Assembly: GCA_003646935.1 (NCBI GenBank)
Contig: QMLW01000131.1
Location: 1-6,193 of the forward strand
Length of the DNA: 6,193 bases
Source: Deltaproteobacteria bacterium
Lineage (GTDB): Bacteria > Desulfobacterota > DSM-4660 > Desulfatiglandales > B25-G16
Reading direction: 5' to 3'
The position numbers and the translations under genes are program-made. Numbering within the stretch: position 1 is the stretch's first letter; every line of letters starts with the position of its first letter. Shown here piece by piece: positions 1-5,714 of this stretch. The notes under the pieces were generated by a model. The model did no database searches. It worked only from the letters and a program-made list of their open reading frames with translations, and was not told the DNA's origin.

Positions 1-2413
1 ATTGCATGGTCATGGTGCCAGTATGGAAATGGTAGAGAACCCTGCCCGTGGTGAGGAACAGGGGGTAGTGTTCATCGGGCATCTCCGCAGGCGGAATATA
101 GTCTATCGAGTGAAACAGGCCCTTGCCCCTGGTGAATTTGCCCACATGAAGCCGAGGGGTTCCCCGGTGTTCCGTGCTCGTACAGGGCCAATGGATGTCC
201 TCCTCATCCAGCCGCCTGTAGGAAATCCCCCCATACGAAGGGGTCACCGTGGCTATCTCCCTCATGATGGCCTCGCTGTCCTTGAAATCCATGGGATAGC
301 CCATTCGAGATGACAGATCACAGAGAATCTCCCAGTCCGCGCGTGCCCTGCCGGGTGGTTCCACCGCCTTTCGAACCCTCTGGACCTTTCTCTCGGTGTT
401 GGTGAAGGTGCCGTCCTTCTCCGCGAAGGAGGCAGAGGGTAGCACCACATGGGCGAGCTTCGCCGTGTCCGAAAGAAAGATATCCTGGACGACTAGAAAC
501 TCCACTCCTTGCAAGGCCCTCTCCACGTGATTCAGGTCGGGATCGGAAACGAGGGGGTTTTCCCCGATGATATAGAGTGCTTTCATCTCACCTTTCCCCG
601 CAGCTTCAACCATCTCCGTGATGGTAAGCCCCGGGGACTCCGGCAGGCCCTTCACCTCCCACGACTTCGCCATCCGCTCCCTGATAATGCTATCGCTCAC
701 CGGCTGGTAGCCGCTGAACACATTGGGAAGGGCCCCGAGATCGCATGCCCCCTGCACGTTGTTCTGGCCCCGCAGGGGGTTTACCCCTCCCCCTGGTATG
801 CCGACATTGCCGCAGAGCATTGCCAAGTTCGCAAGGGACCTCACGTTATCGGTGCCAGTCCTGTGTTGGGTGATGCCCATTGCGAAGAAAATAGAGGCTG
901 ACGTGGCCTGTGCATACATCCTCGCCGCCCGGATGAGAGCATCTGCCGGAATACCGGTGATCTTCTGGACATACTCCGGGGTATACCGCTCAACGGCGCT
1001 CTTGAGCTCCTCAAAGCCCTCGGTCCTGGTCTCGACGTATTCCCTATCGTAGAGGCCTTCCCTGATGATCACGTGCATCATGCCGTTGACCCAAGCCACA
1101 TCGGTGCCTAGGTTCTGCCTGAGCCAAAGGGTGGCGAATCCCGTCAGGGGTATCCTCCGCGGATCAACGACGATGAGCTTTGACCTGCCCGACTCAACGG
1201 CCCTCTTGATACCCGAGGAGATAACAGGGTGTGCCTCAGTGGTATTCGAGCCCGTAACCAGGATGAGCTCTGATTCTGCAATATCGCTTATCGGGTTGGT
1301 CATGGCGCCGCTACCAAAGGAGGCGACAAGGCCGGCCACCGTGGAGGCGTGGCAGAGCCGCGCACAGTGATCGATGTTGTTGGTGCCAATCACCGCCCTT
1401 GTGAACTTCTGGACCACGTAGTTCTCCTCGTTCGTGATCTTAGCTGAACTGAAGACCCCAACGGCATCCGGGCCGTGCTTCTTCTTTATCTCTGAGAGCT
1501 TCTCGGCAACTGCGGATAGCACCTCATCCCACGATGTCTCCCTGAACCCTCCGTTTTCCCTTATAAGTGGTGCGGTGAGCCTGTCCGGGCCGTTGATAAA
1601 ATCGTAGCCGAATCTTCCCTTGACGCACAGGCTTCCGAAGTTGGGGGCTACTCCTTCCACGCCGGTTACCTTGACGATCGTATTGCCCTTTACGTGCAAA
1701 TCGATCTGGCAGCCCACGCCGCAGTAAGGGCAGGTAGTTTTGACCTTTTCCGCTTCCCATTGGCGTGCCTTGAACCTGCTCTGCTTCTCTATCAAAGCAC
1801 CTACGGGGCAAACCTGAACGCACTCCCCGCAGAACACGCAATCAGACTCATGGTAGGGAAGGTCACCCTTCGCCACGATCTTGGAGGCGGCTCCCCGGTA
1901 CCCATAGGAGATTGCGTTATTGACCTGAACCTCATTACATGCCTGAACGCAGCGGCCACAGAGGATGCATCGAGCAAAATCCCTTATGATGAGGGCGTTT
2001 TCCGCCTCGGCGGGGTACCTGGCGGGACTCTCCGGGAAGCGGACCGTCTCAACCTGATACCGGTAGGCAAGCTCCTGGAGGCGGCAATTCCCGTTGGCCT
2101 CGCAGGCAAGGCAGTTGTGATTTCCGGAGGCCAGCAGCAGTTCTATATTGATCCTTCTGGATTTCACCACCCGCTCGGATTCAGTCGCCACCACCATATT
2201 GGCAGCGGCCGGCGTGGCACAGGAGGGGAGAAGGTTTCGGGCGCCCTTTACCTCGACCACGCAGATCCTGCAGGCCCCCGTAGGCGTACATCCCTCCAGG
2301 TGGCACATGGTGGGGATGTCTATGCCGTTTCTCTCAGCAACCTGAAGGATGGTCTCACCGGGTGAAAAGGTGTATTCCCTTTCATTGATTACTATGGTAT
2401 CTTCTTTAGCCAC
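1..2413 (-). CDS. fdhF: formate dehydrogenase alpha subunit (Mo/W-bisPGD enzyme with NuoG-like Fe-S N-terminus), 3' end cut off by window edge
   Basis: This is the large catalytic subunit of a soluble-type formate dehydrogenase, which oxidises formate to CO2 (or the reverse) at a Mo/W bis-pterin centre. 804 uninterrupted codons are visible. Cys37, 48, 51 and 65 fit a [2Fe-2S] ferredoxin domain. His99, Cys101, 104 and 110 fit the His-Cys cluster of NuoG-like proteins. Cys149/152/155/159 and Cys192/195/198/202 form two [4Fe-4S] motifs. CPYCGVGC at 228-235 with Cys263 begins the pterin domain, followed by Lys265 in LCVKG. The active-site motif RLCHAS places cysteine (TGC), not selenocysteine, at residue 354, next to His355. 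The final pterin-binding domain starts near residue 785 and runs off the window; relatives of about 900 residues suggest roughly 100 are missing. The GTG start follows an AAAGAGGA ribosome binding site, and an in-frame stop lies upstream at 2452-2450. The cluster-rich N-terminus suggests transfer to NuoEF-like diaphorase or another partner, not seen here. The symbol fdhA is also used for this subunit. Confidence 0.95.
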   Translation of the reverse strand, partial: MAKEDTIVINEREYTFSPGETILQVAERNGIDIPTMCHLEGCTPTGACRICVVEVKGARNLLPSCATPAAANMVVATESERVVKSRRINIELLLASGNHNCLACEANGNCRLQELAYRYQVETVRFPESPARYPAEAENALIIRDFARCILCGRCVQACNEVQVNNAISYGYRGAASKIVAKGDLPYHESDCVFCGECVQVCPVGALIEKQSRFKARQWEAEKVKTTCPYCGVGCQIDLHVKGNTIVKVTGVEGVAPNFGSLCVKGRFGYDFINGPDRLTAPLIRENGGFRETSWDEVLSAVAEKLSEIKKKHGPDAVGVFSSAKITNEENYVVQKFTRAVIGTNNIDHCARLCHASTVAGLVASFGSGAMTNPISDIAESELILVTGSNTTEAHPVISSGIKRAVESGRSKLIVVDPRRIPLTGFATLWLRQNLGTDVAWVNGMMHVIIREGLYDREYVETRTEGFEELKSAVERYTPEYVQKITGIPADALIRAARMYAQATSASIFFAMGITQHRTGTDNVRSLANLAMLCGNVGIPGGGVNPLRGQNNVQGACDLGALPNVFSGYQPVSDSIIRERMAKSWEVKGLPESPGLTITEMVEAAGKGEMKALYIIGENPLVSDPDLNHVERALQGVEFLVVQDIFLSDTAKLAHVVLPSASFAEKDGTFTNTERKVQRVRKAVEPPGRARADWEILCDLSSRMGYPMDFKDSEAIMREIATVTPSYGGISYRRLDEEDIHWPCTSTEHRGTPRLHVGKFTRGKGLFHSIDYIPPAEMPDEHYPLFLTTGRVLYHFHTGTMTMQ

Positions 2414-2461
2414 TGCGATCCTCTTTACTGGGTTACCCAAGATTCCGCTTTAAATGAACCC

Positions 2462-2490
2462 TTTATAGGGTAAGATTGAAACCATGTCAA
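2462..2490 (-). promoter_or_regulatory. sigma-70-type promoter of the formate dehydrogenase gene
   Basis: Read on the minus strand, a perfect -35 box TTGACA (2490-2485) is followed after exactly 17 bases by TATAAA (2467-2462). This is a near-consensus housekeeping promoter. The start point would fall near 2455, giving a leader of about 42 bases before the GTG at 2413. The match and spacing are seen directly; promoter activity is inferred. Confidence 0.75.
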
Positions 2491-2500
2491 CATGGTCTCA
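2477..2500. promoter_or_regulatory. inverted repeat over the fdh -35 box, probable operator
   Basis: The arms TGAAACCATG (2477-2486) and CATGGTCTCA (2491-2500) are complementary at 9 of 10 positions around a TCAA centre. The innermost six base pairs of each arm are perfect. The fdh -35 hexamer (2485-2490) sits at the centre, so a dimeric regulator bound here would be expected to block RNA polymerase. This is not an FNR-type TTGAT-N4-ATCAA site, and I cannot name the regulator. Confidence 0.5.
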
Positions 2501-2540
2501 GATATTCGCTCAAGGGCTCGCCCCATCAGCGGAAGAGGCT

Positions 2541-2637
2541 AGATCTATCATGTGAACGTAGATATTGAGGTTAGCAAAAGCATTGTGTATGATATAAAGG
2601 GTAAATTTTTGAGATCTACCAAAACCTTGATCTATCA
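2541..2637 (+). repeat. three direct copies of a GATCTAYCA element upstream of pilT
   Basis: AGATCTATCA (2541-2550), AGATCTACCA (2612-2621) and TGATCTATCA (2628-2637) share the core GATCTAYCA, where Y is C or T. One copy lies upstream of the predicted -35 box and two lie in the predicted leader, the last inside the palindrome at 2625-2640. They may be binding sites for one regulator, though short repeats like these can arise by chance. Confidence 0.25.
2565..2593 (+). promoter_or_regulatory. sigma-70-type promoter candidate for the pilT operon
   Basis: TTGAGG (2565-2570) and TATGAT (2588-2593) are separated by exactly 17 bases, in the right place and direction for the pilus genes. The -10 matches consensus at five of six positions and the -35 at four of six. 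The start point would be near 2600, leaving a leader of about 50 bases before the ATG at 2650. Confidence 0.55.
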
Positions 2638-2640
2638 AGG
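2625..2640 (+). promoter_or_regulatory. perfect palindrome in the pilT leader, running into the ribosome binding site
   Basis: CCTTGAT (2625-2631) and ATCAAGG (2634-2640) are perfectly complementary around a CT centre. In RNA this could form a six-pair stem (2625-2630 with 2635-2640) closed by a four-base loop. The right arm covers the start of the pilT Shine-Dalgarno sequence, AGGGAG at 2638-2643, six bases before the ATG. It could act as a DNA operator just downstream of the start point or as an RNA element limiting ribosome access; the sequence does not decide between them. Confidence 0.4.
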
Positions 2641-2649
2641 GAGAAGGCT

Positions 2650-3732
2650 ATGGCACAAATAGACGCGTTTTTTAAGCTCATGAATGATCAGGGTGCATCT
2701 GATCTCCACCTGTCAGCCGGCAATCAACCCATCTTGAGGATACGGGGGGAACTCGAACGGGTAAAATACAAGTTGTTGGACGACGATACCCTCAAGTCAA
2801 TGCTCTACGAGATTGCCCCCGAGCACAAGGTCAAGGTATTCGAGGAGACAGGCGATGTAGACTTCGCCTACGAGATACCGGGGCTTGCCCGGTACAGGGC
2901 CAATTTCTTCAGGCAGAAAAACGGCGTAGCTGCGGTGTTCAGGGAGATACCCGATAAGATCCTCACCTGTGAAGAACTCGGGCTTCCTCCGGTTATACGA
3001 CAGCTCGCAACCCTGCCCAGAGGGCTTGTCCTGGTCACCGGTCCTACGGGAAGCGGGAAGTCAACCACCCTTGCCGCTATCATCGATGAGGCCAACAAGA
3101 CCAGGAAGGATCATATCATCACCGTGGAGGATCCCATAGAATTCGTCCACCAAAGCCAGAAGGCCTTCATAAATCACCGGGAGGTGGGTATTCACACTCG
3201 ATCTTTTGCCGCCGCGCTCCGCGGCGCGCTTCGCGAGGATCCGGATATTATACTGGTCGGCGAGATGAGGGATCTGGAAACCATTGAGCTCGCCATTGAG
3301 GCGTCATCCACGGGCCACCTTGTGTTCAGCACCCTGCATACCTCCTCCGCTGCTAAGACGGTGGATCGGATCATAGATGTCTTCCCCACCGAGCAACAGG
3401 AGCAGGTCAGAAGCACCCTTTCAGACGGGCTCAGGGCAGTGATATCCCAGACACTCTTTAAAAGGATGGACTTATCGGGCCGCGTTGCAGCGCTCGAGAT
3501 CATGATCGCAACCCCCGCGGTGAGAAACCTCATCAGGGAGCGAAAGACCTTTCAGATCCCTTCTTCCATACAGACCGGAAAGAAATACGGCATGCAATCC
3601 CTGGATGATGCCATTATGGATCTGCTCCAGAAAAAGAGGATATTCGCCGAGGAGGCATACGCGAAGTGTAACGATAAGGCCAAGTTCATGCCCTTTCTCA
3701 AGAAGCCCCCCGAGGACTTTACCGAGGCCTAG
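2650..3732 (+). CDS. pilT: type IV pilus retraction ATPase PilT
   Basis: This 360-residue protein is a hexameric AAA-type secretion ATPase that acts at the cytoplasmic base of the type IV pilus and drives pilin depolymerisation, hence twitching and surface-related behaviour. An N-terminal PAS-like domain begins with the hallmark GASDLHLSAG (15-24), and RYR at 81-83 supplies conserved arginines. Walker A is GPTGSGKST (131-139), the Asp box ITVEDPIEF (157-165), the Walker B region DPDIILVGEMRD (197-208) and the His box STGHLVFSTLHT (220-231). The motif AVRNLIRE (290-297) matches the AIRNLIRE signature associated with PilT retraction, and SSIQTG follows at 305-310. Length is normal for the family. 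The ATG is preceded by AGGGAG, and the N-terminus matches standard PilT starts. It leads a three-gene set and overlaps a possible hairpin terminator at its stop codon. Confidence 0.96.
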   Translation: MAQIDAFFKLMNDQGASDLHLSAGNQPILRIRGELERVKYKLLDDDTLKSMLYEIAPEHKVKVFEETGDVDFAYEIPGLARYRANFFRQKNGVAAVFREIPDKILTCEELGLPPVIRQLATLPRGLVLVTGPTGSGKSTTLAAIIDEANKTRKDHIITVEDPIEFVHQSQKAFINHREVGIHTRSFAAALRGALREDPDIILVGEMRDLETIELAIEASSTGHLVFSTLHTSSAAKTVDRIIDVFPTEQQEQVRSTLSDGLRAVISQTLFKRMDLSGRVAALEIMIATPAVRNLIRERKTFQIPSSIQTGKKYGMQSLDDAIMDLLQKKRIFAEEAYAKCNDKAKFMPFLKKPPEDFTEA

Positions 3733-3746
3733 GCTTCGCGTTTTTT
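3723..3746 (+). terminator. weak intrinsic terminator or attenuator at the pilT stop codon
   Basis: CGAGGC (3723-3728) pairs with GCTTCG (3733-3738), with one G-U pair and a four-base loop that contains most of the pilT stop codon. It is followed by CG and a run of six T (3741-3746). The stem is short, so complete termination is doubtful. It may lower read-through into the second ATPase gene. The rest of the 107-base gap (3747-3839) shows no convincing promoter; it ends in AGGGGA, the ribosome binding site of the next gene. Confidence 0.35.
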
Positions 3747-3839
3747 ATGATTATCGGGTTTGTAGAGTTCATGGGGTTTTAACACAATAAAGCCAAGAAA
3801 CGCACCGAACATAAGAAATAGTTAGTAGGGGATTTTACC

Positions 3840-5015
3840 ATGAGAAGACATCAGATAGACCATATACTGGGGGCCATGCTGGAATCGCATGACAACGTCT
3901 CCGACCTGAATATGACCGTGGATAAACCCTTTCAGGTGGAGTCCGCGGGGCAGCTGAAAACCGTCGAACTGAATCCCCCCATCAACCGACTAACCCCGTT
4001 CCAGGCAGAGATTTTCGCCCTTAACCTGATAGGGGGCGACAGGAGGCTCACCAAGACACTGCTCACCAAGGGCTCCTGCGACCTTTCCTATCAGCTCGCG
4101 GGCAAGGCACGGTTCAGGGTCAATGTATTCTCCCAGAAGGGATGCTATTCCGTGGTGATGCGGCAGTTAGCCACACGAGTGCCCACTATCGAGGAACTGA
4201 AGCTCCCCCAGGCCTTCTACAAGATGACGGAGGAGCTGAACGGGATAATCCTGGTGACCGGTGCCACGGGAAGCGGGAAGAGCACCTCGCTCGCGGCATT
4301 CCTCAACGAGATCAACGAAAAAAGGGCGGCTCACGTGGTAACCCTTGAGGACCCGGTGGAGTACGTCCACTCACAGAAAAAGGGTACCTTCAACCAGCGT
4401 GAGATGGGCACCGATTTCGATTCATTCGCCTCAGGGCTTCGTGCCGCCCTGCGACAAGCACCAAAGGTAATCCTCGTGGGCGAGATGAGGGACAGGGAGA
4501 CTGTTGAGATAGGCCTTACCGCAGCGGAGACGGGCCACCTCGTGCTGAGCACCCTTCACACCGTGGACGCAGGCCAGACTATCAACCGCATCGTGGGTAT
4601 GTTTGACCAGGAAGAGGAAGGGCTGATCAGGATTCGGCTGGCCGATACGCTGCGGTGGGTGGTGTGCCAAAGGCTCATGCCCAAGGTTGGAGGTGGCCGA
4701 GTAGCCGCCTTTGAGATATTGGGCTCAAACCTGTTGGTTCAGGATATGATACTCCACGGTGAGAGCGAGGAAAAGACCTTCTATGAGGTGATGGAGAGAA
4801 GCAATGCCTTTCACATGATGACCTTTGATCAGTGTATCGCCGAGCATTTCAGAAACGGCCTTATCACCGAGGAAACAGCCATGGCCTATGCCTCACACAA
4901 ATCGGCCATGGGAAGGGCCATCGGTGGGATCAAGTCCGAGAGGGGTGAGAAGACCACTACCATAGAGGGCCTTGAGATGGACAAGGCATACGGGGGAGAT
5001 GAGTTAAAACGTTAA
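3840..5015 (+). CDS. second PilT/PilU-family type IV pilus ATPase, divergent
   Basis: This 391-residue PilT paralogue is probably an accessory or specialised retraction motor working with or in place of PilT at the inner-membrane pilus base. Recognisable parts are SDLNMTV at 21-27 (in place of SDLHLS), RFR at 91-93, Walker A GATGSGKST (141-149), Asp box VTLEDPVEY (167-175), Walker B region VILVGEMRD (210-218) and His box ETGHLVLSTLHT (230-241). The catalytic motifs are intact, so it should hydrolyse ATP. Two things differ from the upstream PilT. The DPD before Walker B is replaced by APK (207-209), and the AIRNLIRE region is replaced by unrelated residues (about 295-306, SNLLVQDMILHG). A charged tail of about 35 residues extends the C-terminus. 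Similar APK-type paralogues occur as a PilT subfamily in my recollection. AGGGGA (3827-3832) precedes the ATG by seven bases. It lies downstream of pilT and 39 bases before the next gene, consistent with one operon. Confidence 0.92.
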   Translation: MRRHQIDHILGAMLESHDNVSDLNMTVDKPFQVESAGQLKTVELNPPINRLTPFQAEIFALNLIGGDRRLTKTLLTKGSCDLSYQLAGKARFRVNVFSQKGCYSVVMRQLATRVPTIEELKLPQAFYKMTEELNGIILVTGATGSGKSTSLAAFLNEINEKRAAHVVTLEDPVEYVHSQKKGTFNQREMGTDFDSFASGLRAALRQAPKVILVGEMRDRETVEIGLTAAETGHLVLSTLHTVDAGQTINRIVGMFDQEEEGLIRIRLADTLRWVVCQRLMPKVGGGRVAAFEILGSNLLVQDMILHGESEEKTFYEVMERSNAFHMMTFDQCIAEHFRNGLITEETAMAYASHKSAMGRAIGGIKSERGEKTTTIEGLEMDKAYGGDELKR

Positions 5016-5054
5016 TCGCGCTCGCAACGCCTCTAGTCCAAGGGGAAATGGCTT

Positions 5055-5714
5055 ATGCATATTACCTGTAGTTCATGTGGCACCACCTTATCGGTACCCG
5101 ACGAGAAGCTACCGCCAAATCAGGTGGTAAACATCACGTGCCCCAAATGCAAGGGCAAGATACGGGTGGACACAAGGGAACTGGGCTTAAAATCAGCAGA
5201 GCCAAAAAAAGAGGAGGAGGCCGAGGAGGAATTCTTCTCCGGGTATGAGGACGATGCCAGCCCCCTGGAGTTCTTCGAGGAAGGGGTGAAGCTGGCGATT
5301 GTGTTGGAATCCGATGATCTGCGTCTCTCCGATATAACCCCCGCCTTGGATGAGCTCGGCTACAAGGCAATTCAGCCCCTGACCTTGCAAGAGGCCTTGT
5401 CGAAGATACGCCTCCACCCCTTTGACATGATCATGCTTTCCGACGGGTTCGACGGAAAGGGCCTCGACGGCAACCCCATCATCAACTACCTAAACCACCT
5501 TTCCATGAGCGTGAGGAGGAAGATCTTCCTGGTGCTCTTAAGCGACAGGTTCAAGACCATGGACAACATGATGGCCTTTGCCATGAGCGCCAACCTTGTG
5601 GTGAATCCCGAGGACCTCCCAAACATACGGCTGATCCTGAAGAAAGGCACCTCCGAAAACGAGAAGTTTTACAAGGTCTTCATGGACATGCTCAAGGAAG
5701 TGGGGAGGGAATAG
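5055..5714 (+). CDS. zinc-ribbon protein with degenerate receiver-like domain
   Basis: The function of this 219-residue cytoplasmic protein is unknown; I see no signal peptide or membrane segment. Residues 1-40 form an MJ0042-type zinc ribbon with Cys5, Cys8, Cys29 and Cys32. Residues 50-75 are a charged, glutamate-rich linker. Residues 78-195 alternate hydrophobic strands and helices like a response-regulator receiver: LAIVLESDD (80-88) keeps the acidic pair after strand 1, FDMIMLSDGF (123-132) matches strand 3, IFLVLLSD (157-164) strand 4 and LVVNPED (181-187) strand 5. The usual phosphoacceptor position appears to be Ser129 (Asp130 is adjacent) and the conserved lysine is Asn184, so ordinary phosphorylation is doubtful. 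There is no output domain at the C-terminus. AAGGGGA (5040-5046) lies eight bases before the ATG. Its place directly behind two PilT-type ATPases suggests a regulator or adaptor of pilus retraction. The receiver assignment rests on pattern only, and another Rossmann-like fold is possible. Confidence 0.85.
   Translation: MHITCSSCGTTLSVPDEKLPPNQVVNITCPKCKGKIRVDTRELGLKSAEPKKEEEAEEEFFSGYEDDASPLEFFEEGVKLAIVLESDDLRLSDITPALDELGYKAIQPLTLQEALSKIRLHPFDMIMLSDGFDGKGLDGNPIINYLNHLSMSVRRKIFLVLLSDRFKTMDNMMAFAMSANLVVNPEDLPNIRLILKKGTSENEKFYKVFMDMLKEVGRE

Noticed and set aside
1694..2365. 223-codon plus-strand open frame, and several smaller ones at 2-1370
   Set aside because: They lie opposite the formate dehydrogenase gene, whose minus-strand frame gives a full set of family motifs. 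The plus-strand products show no recognisable domain.
2429..2439. Small palindrome TGGGTTACCCA in the fdh leader
   Set aside because: Only four stable pairs with a three-base loop. Too small to support as a regulatory element.
2484..2555. 23-codon plus-strand ORF (MSTWSQIFAQ...) in the divergent region
   Set aside because: It has no well-placed ribosome binding site, its ATG falls within the fdh operator palindrome, and it starts upstream of the predicted pilT promoter. This length is expected by chance.
2625..2640. FNR/CRP-like site
   Set aside because: TTGAT and ATCAA half-sites are present but separated by two bases rather than the four needed for FNR.
3211..3235. GC-rich tandem hairpins (GCCGCG-CTC-CGCGGC and CGCG-CTT-CGCG)
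   Set aside because: They encode the conserved AAALRGALRE segment of PilT. Codon choice explains them, and no T-run follows.
3192..3533. 113-codon minus-strand frame opposite pilT, and similar frames at 4167-4670
   Set aside because: Shadows of the ATPase genes with no family features of their own.
3031..4281. Near-identical DNA stretches shared by the two ATPase genes (for example ACGGGAAGCGGGAAG)
   Set aside because: They encode the same Walker A residues. Ancient paralogy and codon preference are enough, and the flanking sequence differs, so there is no sign of recent duplication or conversion.
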